From the NCBI GenBank assembly GCA_019914995.1, contig CM034127.1, forward strand, positions 6,014,001 through 6,078,000: a stretch of 64,000 nucleotides of DNA, written 5' to 3'. Shown here in pieces: positions 13,301-25,000 of the stretch. This DNA is from Acanthochlamys bracteata (Eukaryota > Streptophyta > Magnoliopsida > Pandanales > Velloziaceae). The position numbers and the translations under genes are program-made. The notes under the pieces were generated by a model, which saw only the letters and a list, made by a program, of their open reading frames with translations, did no database searches and was not told the DNA's origin. How positions within the stretch are numbered: the stretch's first letter is position 1; every line of letters starts with the position of its first letter.

Positions 13301-15579
13301 AATGTTATTATTATGAAGGTTAACAATATTTTAGTGGAATATCTTTGCATGACTATGTAGAATGGCAGACCACAAGAAATTGCTTGTTTGATCAGCGAAA
13401 GCTTATGGTTTTTCATTCTCTATGAAGTTTTTAGGTCTGCAAAACCTGGTCCAACGGAATGAGCAGATGTATGGATCAGGAAATGCACCTTCAGGAGGTG
13501 TAGCATTGCCTTTTATTCTTGTTCAGGTATGGCTAGTTGTTGGGTACCTGGATCATTCTGAACCATGATGCCTAAGCTCTGATGTGCAAGTCGATATTTT
13601 TTTCTTTCTTTTTTTAATAAATAAGCAAGTGTTTTACGTTTACATCTACATTTAGGCTTCTTACTTAAGTCATGAACAAATGGCATCATGCTATACAAAC
13701 ATTCCAAAGCATTAACTTGAGATCCTATGAATAAGTTGTGGTATTGCATTGAGAAGATTATGATGCAGGTGTTCCCTTTATGGAAAATTTCTTCCTCAAC
13801 ATGTTTTAGATCCTTATGGTTGGTTGTGAATCATAAATCAGTAGGCACGTATATACTAAACCATGCTGTTAGGGTCAGACTTGTACTCAAAGTACAGCTG
13901 AATGTCAAACTTACGGTCATTTTGTTGTTTAGTGCTCACAGTACTATGTACCTTCTGTCATGTCATGAGAAGTTGCGCTGTTGGAATTTGTATACTCAGG
14001 AAAAAAGAAAAAAAGAAAGAAAGAAAGATAAGAAAGGTTGGTTGTATGTGATAAATGTGAGGGGATAGGACTACTTTGAATTGGTCCTTAAGCTGATAAT
14101 CTAGTGACTTCATGCCATCCTAATCTTCAGGCAGAAGACTTGGATCTTATGGAGATCTGCTTTTGTTATACTTTCATGATTATGTGATTTGTGCATATCA
14201 AGGATCACGAAAACGCCAAAGTAACTATCAAGCTACAAACAATTTGCTTTAAGGATGTCTCATCAAGTTCTTCATGATCGCTTCTGATAAGGAATGGGCC
14301 TTATAACTTAACCAGATAAAAAACTAAGGTGCTTGTAAACATTCTAATGTCGTCCCACATAACCTTCGAGTAATAGATGCTACAAGTCCTAAGTACTACT
14401 TAAAAATTAATTTACTGTTGCAGCGCAAGTTTCCGCTGTCCATATGCTTATATTTCTCTTTGCTTGGAACAGACACGACCTCATGCCACTGTAGAGGTTG
14501 AGATATCTGAAGACATGCAGCTGGTGCATTTTGACTTTAATAGGTAAATTAGCAGGCATTATACTGATATGTCTTTTTGTGGTTCCTTTGTTCAGTATCT
14601 TGGCGTCCATAAATTTGAAGCTACTATGTTTTTCTATGAAGTTGGATCTCTTGAAGTTTGTTAATCTCCAAAATGGACATAATCATACTATAAATTAAAC
14701 TGAACAGCAAAGAAAGATGACAGTGCAAGATGCGAAGTGTCTAATTCCAAATATATATAATAATATAAACTTTAGGACTCAGATGCCATGTTCCATCGAG
14801 GATACTAGAAACATATACAGTTGCAACCAGAATTGCAAAATTTCAATACTTATCAAGTCAAATCAAGCTCATTCTTGGATGTTCTGTAGCCAAAAGTCCA
14901 AGAACATCTAAAGCTATTAAGAATTTACAACAGTATTAGTTTATTGGCATTAGGAATGTCTTTTGAATCTGCTAGTCACTTACGAGATACTAGTGTTTGA
15001 TATACAGTATAAGCTACTGTTAATTATATGTTTTGCATGTTCGGCTTGGTTAATAAAGCCCCCATTATAGATGAACCCAAAAATAGAGACCTGCATTTAA
15101 TTGGCTAAAATATCTTGTAATTCTATGCACATCTATAGTTAGATTTTAAGAAATGGAGTTTGATGTTCTAAGTTTGTCAACACATTTATTCTGAGGTACA
15201 ACTTCTGATTTCTAGCTGTGTCATCAAAATTCTGCTACTGAACTTTATATTCTGTTTTTCTATGTAAAAAAAAAAAAAGAAAAAAGAAAAATCTATTCTA
15301 TTTTCTGCTTTTAAACAACTAATGCGAATTTGAATTGGCAGCACTCCTTTTGAGCTGCATGATGATTCCTATGTTCTCAAGGCGATGAGATTCTGCGATA
15401 GTGAACAAAATAATGGTGTCCGTGGACCTGTATCTAATGGAGGAGAGTCCCGCAGCACTTCAAATGTGTATGAACATCAAATGCCTGTCCCTGTAAGGCC
15501 TAACACCGTAAGTAGTAAGTTACCAACAACACCTCCTAAACCAGGAATACTGAAAGGGCGCATGAAGCATGAACACTGA
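10337..15579 (+). CDS. DPB: DP-family E2F dimerisation partner (DPB-like)
   Basis: Nine exons: 10337-10593, 11515-11594, 11792-11835, 12581-12643, 12750-12899, 13026-13094, 13428-13526, 14473-14543 and 15342-15579, giving 356 residues. DP proteins pair with E2F factors to bind promoters of S-phase genes. Visible parts, in order, are a Ser/Thr/Ala-rich N-terminus, a basic KKKKRG stretch (about 88-93), the winged-helix DNA-binding domain (about 106-187) with RRRVYD at 158-163, a Leu-rich helix for dimerisation (about 199-230), and a conserved C-terminal region around [15 protein letters not shown]. It matches Arabidopsis DPB much better than DPA, including the N-terminal [13 protein letters not shown] segment. 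The DPB C-terminal tail is somewhat shorter here. Exon 7 must start at 13428 to keep frame; the AG four bases further on would not. Confidence 0.95.
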
Positions 15580-15779
15580 TCTTGACCATTGGATACTAAT
15601 GTCATGTGGTTTAATCTCTGTTTCTTTCTTCTTCTTTTTTCCGTATATAGTTTAAGAAAATAGGAGTTACGGAACTGGCTTGTGTAATATGAATGCGGCT
15701 TCACTAACAGACCTTTGGAGCCGTTCATTTTGAATTGTTTGTAATGAGATATGCATAATGTTTCTCTACTAAGTTATCT

Positions 15780-17055
15780 AATGGAGACGGTTTCAGTCAA
15801 AAGAGACATTTTCATCTTAAATGATTTGTAGCTGGATGTTGATATGTGATGCACTAATTCATTGTTGTTTTGTGGTTGGTAGATGTTTGAACTTGTCTTT
15901 TAGATGTGGTTGGAAAATGACCTTGGAAGTTTGTGATGGTATTACTCCTAATCCAGAGTGTATTGACGTTCATTTGGATTGACTAGTTGTGGGAAGCTAT
16001 AACAACTAAACCCTATTTACAAGTAGAATGTGAATGCAAACGGTAACAGCTCTTTCAAAATTCAACTGCATGTTGTGATCAACCATGTTTTGGTTGAAAC
16101 ATCACTAGAGTAAAACTTTTTCTCCCAAACAAGAATTTTATGAGTTGGATTAAAACTGAACGAATTTGATCCGATTATTAAGTAGGTTGATTCAAAATTT
16201 ATCCACCACTCCAAATTATCACTCTTATAAAAGTGCTTTCTAATAGAATTTTTAAGAAATATACTCTTCATAAAAGAGTTTTATTGCTTTAATATTCTTT
16301 TCAAAAGTATGTTATCTAATCACAAGTTTTTTTTTCTTAGTTAGTTCGTTTTCAAATATTTCAAAGTAGTTGTATTTTGAAATTAAGTTTTAGTTGGTCA
16401 TATAATACATTTTAATAGAAGTTCTTTTCTATAAAAACACCACTAAAATATATAACTTCTAAAATCAGTTACTCGTACAAATTGAAACACTTCTATAATA
16501 AAGCAAAAATTCAGCAACTCGTTTTGTTGTTACAAAAAATTGCTTGGCTCACGTATCTATAACAAGTTGTGATCTGAATACACGTCCTTATCTTAATTTA
16601 TATTAGCCATTAGAGCGTCAGAGCTGTTTATACTTTGTAGCAATACAGATAATCTAAAACTTAGAGTGTCTGTTTTTTCTTTTTAAAACTTTATAAACGA
16701 CTTTATTTTATTAGAAGTTATTTTCAACTCACATACTGTTACATAAAAAAATACAAAAAAATTACTTTCAATTTATTTCTTTCTTAAAAAATATAAAAAT
16801 TAAATTTATTTTGAATAGCACTATTTACAGTGAGTTATTTTTTAGTAATTCACTTGCAATTTTAAAAACATAACCTAAACATATTTATCCAATTAAAAAG
16901 TAAATAGCCAAAACAAATCTAGGTATGATGGATTTTGCAAACTGAGAAAATTAGAGGGCAGAGATTAGACAGTTGTAGCACGTGTTTGTTTAATTATGTT
17001 GTAATCTTGTGTGGAGTGAGACTCGGTGGCATATTGTAATTCCAAGGAAGCTTAC
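15780..17055. other. Intergenic region downstream of DP
   Basis: After the DP 3' UTR the sequence is AT-rich with no supportable gene. It includes one MITE-like block (16661-16877, listed separately) and then the flank of the minus-strand chromovirus LTR. Confidence 0.5.
16661..16877. repeat. Degenerate MITE-like block
   Basis: The left end TTAGAGTGTCTGTTTTTT and the reverse complement of the right end (TTAGGTTATGTTTTTA) pair imperfectly. The interior is A/T-rich with TTAAAAAATATAAAAATTAA-like sequence. It is a probable old member of the local MITE family; ends are approximate. Confidence 0.35.
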
Positions 17056-17454
17056 TGTTACGGGTTTAGAGTTCTCAACAATACCTTGCGATACTTGAAT
17101 AACTTTTGTTCTACGTTGCTAAGTAAGCCTAAAGGATTCAGAGATGATTCTAAAAAAATAGAGTAAAAAAAGATGGAGGAGTATGGATAAAGGGAACCTT
17201 TACTAGAACACTTAGAAAGCTTACAAGAGCTTGGTACTTTTCGATGGTTCTAAGTGATGGGTTCTTGTCGCTTATTTATAGTATCCCTTTAGACGGTAGA
17301 GAACATTTCTCTAGAATGTTAAATATCTGTACAAAATATTTTGCTTCAGTTATTCTAAAGAAATCCATAACACTCTACAATATGGATCTTACTTGGGCCA
17401 TTTTAGATGCGCCATCTTGGTGTAGCTTTGGTCCAAATTTTATGGTCCGTGATA
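17056..17454 (-). repeat. 3' LTR of the truncated chromovirus
   Basis: On the minus strand a purine-rich tract (AGGGGGAGGAGAA, just above 17454) is followed by a sequence beginning TATCACGGACC and ending CCCGTAACA, about 399 bp long. Chromovirus LTRs often begin TGTCACG after such a polypurine tract, so the first bases look mutated. A TATA-like ACTATAAATAAG follows inside. The matching 5' LTR is absent from the window. Confidence 0.65.
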
Positions 17455-18446
17455 TTCTCCTCCCCCTATCCTCGTGACGCCCTTGTCGCGCTTATTAAAC
17501 CTTTGGATGTGGTTTGCGAATTGTCAAAGGGTGTCTTCACGTTTCCAACTTGCTTCGCTATCGGGAAGATTTTTTACTTCACATTCTTTATGACTTAGTA
17601 CGCCTCGTCTTTGATTGAACCGTTCTGTAAGGACACACTCCACCTCCTTGTCGAATGCGATGGCAACAACCATTGGAGCTCTTTTGGACTCGCACATTCT
17701 TGGGTCGTCATCCTTATAGTATGGTCTGAGAAAGGATATATGAAAAATAGGATGAATCTTAAGTCTTGGAGGGAAGTTGTACTTGATAAGAAACTTGGCT
17801 TATGCATTTTATAATAGGAAATAGGCCTTAGTATCGTCTTACTAACTCCTTGTATACCTTTTATTGTGATATGAATTGTTGGGGTAGAAGCTTGATAAGC
17901 ACCAAATCTCTATTTTGATATTCGATATGTCGGCGCTTAGTATTTGCCCATTTCTTCATCTTCTTAGAGCCTTGTCAAAAAATGCTGGCGTTATATCTAC
18001 TTGTTCATGCCTCACTCCTTCGAAGATTATAAGAGAATTCGGCAACATTGAGTAATTTTGCCCAATCTCATTGATGAGTGCTAACATAATGTCGGTATAG
18101 TTCCAAAAGGTTATTGACACGTTCTGTTTGTTCGTCACATTGAGAATGGAAGCCTGTAGAGAAGTTCAAGTTGGTGCTCAACAATTTGAATAACTCTGCC
18201 CAGAACAGTTTAGTGAAGCGTGGGTCTCGATCGCTTGCTATGCTTTTGTGGTGCTCCCCAAAACTTCACTACATGTTTAAGAGGAAGAGTCGGTCAGCTC
18301 TTCGGCAGTGCAGTCCTTCAGAGTAGGTATGAAGGTGGCATACTTGCTGAATCGATCAACTACCACCATAATACTTCCAGTATAATACTTCCAATTTTGG
18401 TAGGGTTGAGATGAAGTCCTTGGAGACGCTTTTCAAAGATCTCTCA

Positions 18447-19725
18447 GCAATAGATAAATGATAATGTGTAATGATATATATTTATTATATCTTATTGTTA
18501 TAGTAAATATTAGATTTTTATTAAAATTCTATTTATAATATGAATTAATTTAATTTAATTTATTTTTTTGAAGCATAGGTGAATAAAGAAACAAATTATT
18601 GAAGGAATAAAATAAAAGAGGTAATCATGAGACGACATATTAAACGACAGTCCTCATTGATACATTTGACCAATCAAATATAAACCAAAAATTTAGCATC
18701 AAATATAGCAACAAATCTAGTATCAAATCTAATCCGAAGATTCTGAAGATATTTTTTTCTAATTTTGTGGGAAGAAGTTCAACTATAAAAAGGGGTGGAT
18801 GGAGGGCCAAGAAGAAAAAAAAAGGAGCGAACGAAGAGCTAAAGAGAATCTGACGGAAGATAGAAGGAAGATCATATTAGAGATGAAAAATTCTTCAAAT
18901 TTGTTTTCTTCTCTTTTTCTCATGTTTTATTTTTCATACAATATTATTGTGTGAAATATTAATATGAGTGGCTAAATTCTCTAAATTGGAGTTAGGATCA
19001 AACCATAATAAATTTAATTTATTTCTTGAATATTATGTGATGTATGGATTATTGATTTTATGTGAGTTGTTAATTCTTGTTTGAAAAGATATTTAGATAT
19101 TAAATTTGCATGCATGATTAGCATTGAGTTTGATATCTAAGCTATTATATTAATTGTGTTTGCGAGGACCAATCGGAGCATAATTTACGAATTACAGGAT
19201 TAATAACTGTAGTTAATATTTACTGGATCAAAGTGAATGCAACTATATGATTTATAATTTCGCAGAACCTAACGCATCATTAGTAATTTCTAAATAAGAA
19301 GTTAGAATATCACTAGCGATATGTGATTTTATACTGGACCAAAGTTAAAATCATAATTAGAAATCATATCTAAGAACTGGATCAAGGTGTTAGGTACAAA
19401 GTCTTCACAATCATTATAATCTATTATCATATTTATTTAAAGATAAAATAGAGGCATTAGTGGTGGATTCCAAAACTCTAGTTATTTGCATACCTATTTT
19501 CTCGATCCGTGTGTTATTTTTCGTTCTTAGTTCTCGTACACTTTTGATTAGCTTTCACAAACACAACTTTTGTTAGTTAAAAAATTTGAATTAGAGTTAA
19601 CAACAATCTGTGTGGAACAAACTTGTTATTTGCTATACGGTAGACGACAACCGTGCACTTACGGAATAGACTAAGATAGAATCACTGAGTTTTTTTAATT
19701 AGTTTTATCTACATTAGTAAAGGCT
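18447..19725 (+). mobile_element. 1.27 kb insertion nested inside the chromovirus integrase
   Basis: Integrase coding sequence stops at about 19726 (minus strand ...VLFEPL) and resumes at about 18446 (IAERSLKSVSKDF), exactly where an intact family member would be continuous. The inserted DNA ends in the inverted 8-mer TAGATAAA/TTTATCTA. Inside are TATAAAAAGGGG (about 18785), a GAGTGGCTAAATT motif and a CAATCTGTGTGGAACAAAC...CCGTGCACTTACGG stretch near its right end, which I recall from leader/LTR regions of plant Tat-type retroelements. It may be a solo LTR or non-autonomous retroelement. No coding capacity is visible; the class is uncertain. Confidence 0.6.
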
Positions 19726-19973
19726 CAAATAGGACTGCTAGATGTTGGTGCTCAAGTTTGTCTCGTTGGCATACAAGATAAGTTTAGACATAGTCGACAT
19801 TATCTCACATTTGGGGTCAATAATAAGAGGCCCGCCCACTTTGAATCATGACACTCTTTGATTACCTCTTTGCGTAAGTTACCCCATTTAGGTACATAGA
19901 GCCGATGCCGGAGGTGCGGATAAGTCCCTTGTTTGTCCAGAATCGCCTAATCATTTCATTGGTTGCGATCTCA

Positions 19974-20128
19974 ATGAGATTTCGTGCCGAGGGATCTTGT
20001 TGTAGTCCTTTTTTGATACGATCAATGAGTGGGCATTATAGCTTACTTACACTTATGGTGGCACGATGAGATTTCGTGCCGCGGGATCTTGTTGTAGTCC
20101 TTCTTTGATACGATCAATGAATGGGCAT
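19974..20128. repeat. 63-bp direct duplication in the chromovirus relic
   Basis: Positions 19974-20036 and 20066-20128 are near-identical copies at a 92-bp period, both beginning ATGAGATTTCGTGCCG. On the minus strand each encodes the same IDRIK.GLQQDP.ARNLI segment between RNase H and integrase, so part of the linker is present twice. The duplication is internal to the dead element. Confidence 0.85.
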
Positions 20129-20349
20129 GCTCAGCTTTTCGGCTAAGTGCATTGGCGACAACATTGGTCTTTCCTGGTTTGTAACTTTGTATTCAATTTG
20201 ATAGTCAAACTCTGCAAGGAAGTCTTGCCATCGTGCTTGTTTTTGACTTAGCTTCCTTTGGATCTGGAAGTAACTCGTTCTCCTTTCCACGTTATTAGTC
20301 ATGATAACAAACTTTGCGCCGAGTAAGTAGTGTGTCCAGTTAAGAACAA

Positions 20350-21860
20350 GTGTTGTCAGTCTGCAGTTGATTTTACAGCCAGGAGGTCTCGCCTAGGTTT
20401 CATCGCTGATGCAGCTAGCAGCGCCTTACCTCACTTAGTTAATATCTTGACTTCGGAACATAAAATGGGATAAGTCAAGGTAGAAGCTAGAGTTGCAGAA
20501 TGGCAAGCAATTTGTAGGAACTTTTACGTCAGCAAATAATGCTCAATTTCGTGATATCACACGTACAGGCAAGTAAGCTAAGGATTCCTTTGCAACGATC
20601 CATTGATGCATTTTCTCTTTCAATTTTCATTATTATGGATTACTTCTTTCCTGCTTTGACTTTCCAGATTGAGTTCATTCCAATGCAATCGTTAGATATT
20701 TGTAGCTCATACAGAACTGACAGAAGATTCCGTATATAGATCACCCCACCATTCTTTTATTGAATAAAGGTTTATTTCATCTTCACACTAGATTGTTTAT
20801 CTGTGAACTATAAGCAATAACTCAGTGGTTCGTACTTCATAGTCTGCAGTACGTGAATATCTCAATAGCTAATTTCGTTTTGATCCTTCTAAACAGAATG
20901 AGGCTAATGTGTCCTCCAAACGCCGGTAGATATTATATGCAGGTTACCAGCATGCATTACCTGTTTACAATGCAGCTTACCAGGTTTATGTCCCTCCTGT
21001 AGACCTCTTTTAGAACACAATTCCAGGTTCATGTCTTGGTAAAGTGAATTAGTAAATGTTTTGTATTTCTTATAGAATAATGTGAGGAATTCACTCAGAC
21101 ATTTTAGAGGCTTTCTTGCTTTTAAATGTACTGCTTGGTCAAAGATTGAATAATTTCTTTTGGATTGTAGGTTTGTCTTGAGCAATTCTAGTTTGCTCTG
21201 ATCATGAATGTGTTCTCTATATTCAGTGTTCATTTTTGCTGCAAGGACTAAAGTCTACCTCATTGTTTGCTCTGACCTGTAACTGTTCTGAAGAAGAAGC
21301 TATGACCATTGGCGACATCCTCGCTGGACATTACTCTTGTGAGCACATTAGTTTGAGCGTTTAGGGTTTTTTGGGATTGCTTATACAAAAGGTGCTTCTG
21401 GTGAAACAACATTTTGGTAAAACTTTTTTAAAAACTAGTTTGTCTTTTTTAGTTTAAAAAATTATAAATACAATAATTTTGTGACGTATAATTCACTTAT
21501 TCTTTCTAACTTTTTTTTAAAAAATTAAAATACTATAGAAGATTTTTTTGAAAAATAAAAAGCTGAGAGGAGATGAAATAAGGAGCTAAAAATACTCCCA
21601 ACTTTTGCATCAAATGCGTGAATGGAAGTTTCCTTTTATTTGGTCCAAGCACTCCTTTTTGTCTGTGTGTCGGTGTGTGAGAGAGAGTTTCTGATCCAAA
21701 TTTAAAATAATGAAAACAAAAGATAAACTCTCACTTTCAGTTTCGGTAGTGTTATATTAAGAAAAGAAGCCCCTCTGCCATTTCTATTTGGTGCAAGTAT
21801 GATATGTTTTTTATAGAGAGCTTGAACTTGCCCTCAAAGATTTAGATCACTATATGTATG
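20350..21860. other. Region between chromovirus relic and CesA4
   Basis: No gene can be supported. Parts at about 20540-20760 and 20880-21030 look less AT-rich and resemble untranslated or broken exon sequence, but no protein family is recognisable in any frame. A MITE-like element (21360-21603) is listed separately. The right end leads into the CesA4 3' UTR. Confidence 0.4.
21360..21603 (+). repeat. MITE copy
   Basis: The left end reads TTAGGGTTTTTTGGGATTGC and the right end ACTCCCAAC, with the diagnostic interior TTTTGTGACGTATAATTC shared with copies at 32862-33117 and 63396-63648 (there CGACGTAGAATTTTT). About 244 bp long and AT-rich. Confidence 0.55.
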
Positions 21861-22060
21861 ATTGATGCAAGCTTATATGTATACAACATTTACATGAGTA
21901 GCATTACATATAATACATATATGCGAATTCCTTGAATATTTTAAGCAGAACTCCACAGAACAAATGTTTCCGTTTCCAAACAATTTTACATACAAAATCC
22001 ACCTAGTTTTCAGACAGTAAACAATGAGCAGATGCTGCTCCTTATAATGAAGTCGTGAAT

Positions 22061-25000
22061 CTAGCACTCCACTCCACACTGTTTAAGTATCGGTCCCTCT
22101 GCCTTGGGCAAGAACGGATCAATCCGCACCCAAAGGAGTGAGAAGATGGATGCAAGCAGAATCGACCAGAGCACGACGATCGTCGGCGTTCGGTTCTGCC
22201 GCCCCATCAACCCCTTCAAGAATGGGTACAAATGCAATATCACCCAGAATGCAAAGAACAGCTTACCGAATAGTGGTCCCCATGACGAGTACCCGTTGTT
22301 TACAGCATCTGAGAGTCCAGCAACGATCCCAACCATGTTAAGGATGATGAGTGTTGTCGGAGGAATCAAGAGTGTTGTCCATTTGAAGAGGTACAGATCG
22401 GCATAGTCATCGTTTTCATCCGCTGCTGCCTTAGCTGTGACAGTGAAATTGGTATCGACTCCTGCAAGAACTTTCAGTAATCCTTGAAAGACAGCAAACA
22501 AGTGAGCTGAGACGCCGCCGATGACCCAGAACTGTTCGTTCCTCCACCAGTCCTGTATGCTCACTCTGCTCCACCGCAGCTCCAGCACTCCCGTCGCAAT
22601 GATCGACGCGAAGAGCGACAGGAACCATATACTTGCCAGGTTCGTCAACTGCATTCATTTATGCAACATTAGAAAGAGTAACAATGTCTGGATACCGTTG
22701 GTTTATACATTGCAGCGTAGTGTTTTATACGTACAGTTGGTATGATGAATTTTCCAGTGAGGAGGCAGACGGCGGGGATAGTGCAGTATGCGAGGAGCGG
22801 AATAGAAGTGAAGGGATAGACAATGGTATTGGTGTAAGCGAGTCTCTCGAGCCACTTGAGCTTGCCGCCGTAGCCATACCAGAGAGGGCAGTGACGGCTT
22901 AGGAAGATCTCAACAGAACCAAGAGCCCATCGGAGAACCTGGTGAAGACGGTCAGAGAGATTGATCGGAGCTGATCCTTTGAATGCCGGCCTCTTTGGGT
23001 TGCAGTAAACTGATTTCCATCCCCTGCAGTGCATCTTAAACCCTGTTAAGATGTCCTCTGTCACTGACCCGTAAATCCATCCAATCTGCAGCAAAATAAT
23101 CACGCAGTTATCGGTAAATCTCATTGATGTTTTCTTGTGTATTTGAGAAGTATTGCAAGTTTTGTTTGCTATTGTTGTTGTTGCGTGTTGTTCCTTACCT
23201 CTTTACCCCACTCGGTCTTCTCTTCGTAGCCGCAGCTGATAACATGGATGGCTTCCTTGATGAGTCCAGCAGCGTTAACACTCTGCGGCAATCCTCCTTC
23301 TTCCATCAGCGTCGATTCAATGAACACCGGTGACTGCCCGAACCTTTTCTCGAAGTTTTTCTGCGACATCAACGACGACTTCTCCAACTCCTCATACCCT
23401 TCTAAACCTTCCTCAATCTGTTCCAGTGCCCAGAACCCTTTTTTCCCTTTCTTCCCTCCGCCTTCGTTCTTCTTCTTGTTCTTGTTCTTGTTCTTCTTGT
23501 TCTTGAACAGAGACAGTGGTCCTCCGCTACTGCCCTTCTTCGACTTGCTCTTACGATTTCTCCCTCCCCCACAGCAGCAGCAACACCATGATGGCCAGCA
23601 GTCGCATGTCATCTTCGGGCGTTTTTGGGACACCGGAGGATCGTATCCGTACAGTGCCTGCCTGTTGAATACACAACCAGTGCCGACATACACCGGCCCT
23701 TGTAATCCGTCCAGCCCCTTCATGTTGATCTGCAACAACATTCACATTTCATGAGAAACAAACGATCTTCGTATGTAATTGAGATAGCAGAGCAAGAGTG
23801 AGCTTGATTTGAGCTTCTTACATCAAAGAAGACAACATTACGGTTGGCATAACGATCGTGGTAATCAATTCCGTCGAACCTCTGAGGGAACTGGACATAG
23901 CACAGCTTCTTGCCTAGCTGCGGATCCATCAAGAAGCACATTGCCTCTCTAATTGCTTGGCTGTTGTTGATGTAGTGGTCACAGTCCAAGTTCAGCATGA
24001 ATGGCGCGTTCGTCAACACCGCTGACACTCGGACCTGTCATCAAGAAATCAAAACCTTATCACCGGTGATCCATCAGCAAATCATACAAAGAAAGCAAAA
24101 CATCTATGGAACTGCAAGTACCAGTGCATTCATGGCGCCAGCCTTCTTATGGTGCTGGTAACCAGGACGCTTCTCACGCGAAACATAGACAAGCCGGGGA
24201 AGCTCCTTACCTTCTATGTCGAGTGCGCCTTGGCTTCCCAAATACACCTATCAAAGACGACATTTGCAGTCTTTTACATGAAAGATCAATGGAGAAGTAT
24301 ATGAACTCTGCTCTGCTCTGTTTACCTGTATCATGCCTGGGTGATCCCTTGTGTTGTTGCCCGGCCATGGCGTTCCGTCCTGCATCACCCATCCCTCTTC
24401 CGGCTTCTTCATTGCCTTGCTCACCAACGCGTTGATCTTCACCTTAAACTCCTCATACTCCCTCTGCAATCGTTCCAACATTTTAAGTTAATTAAATTAG
24501 CCATGTACACTCTTAAGTCAATAGGAGGAAGAAGAAAATTACAGAACGTATATGTTGCTAAATGAATGATCACCTTCATAGCTCTCCTCTCCTTGACGAA
24601 GGTGGGATGAACTTTATCCTTAAGGTAATCAATTTTCTGCGAGAAATAAAATTCTGGTGCCCGAGGCTCGATGCTATGCTTGTTGCAGAACGGCACCCAC
24701 CGTCTTGCGAACTCCGCAGTTTCTGCTAATGTGTCGAATAGCAACATGGAAGCACCGTCGTCGGAAACGTAGCAGCTTAACTTGTCTACAGGATAATCTG
24801 CGGCAAGTATAGAAAGAACAGTGTTTGCAGTGATGAGAGGTGGCTCTTTCAGTGGGTCGACAGTACTCACAAACACGTCCACAGATGCGAGGCGGTTTGG
24901 TTCGCCGGGCCGTTCGAACCGAAGTGAGAGACGGTCGAGGTATGTCTCCCTGAGATTACAGTATATAATAAATCAACAAGGGATGTTTGAAGTACAACAG

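Larger units (their letters stand above)
17056..20345 (-). mobile_element. Truncated Ty3/gypsy chromovirus relic (RNase H, integrase, 3' LTR)
   Basis: Read on the minus strand, the order is RNase H end (about 20340-20110), linker and zinc-binding integrase N-terminus (about 20100-19730), integrase core (about 18446-17950), C-terminal region (about 17900-17480), polypurine tract and LTR. Recognisable pieces are WTHYLLGAKFVIMT and KQARWQDFLAEFDY (RNase H), VCQRDK (integrase N-terminus), SIMVVVDRFSKYATFIP and SDRDPRFT (integrase core with catalytic Asp context), and EASWKRED (chromodomain-adjacent end). Frameshifts and stops break every domain, and gag, protease and most of the reverse transcriptase are missing. 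It cannot encode active proteins. A foreign segment at about 18447-19725 splits the integrase. Confidence 0.88.

Noticed and set aside
23248..23754. 168-codon plus-strand open frame opposite CesA4
   Set aside because: Antisense shadow of CesA4 exon 11; its Phe/Leu runs mirror the Lys/Asn tract.
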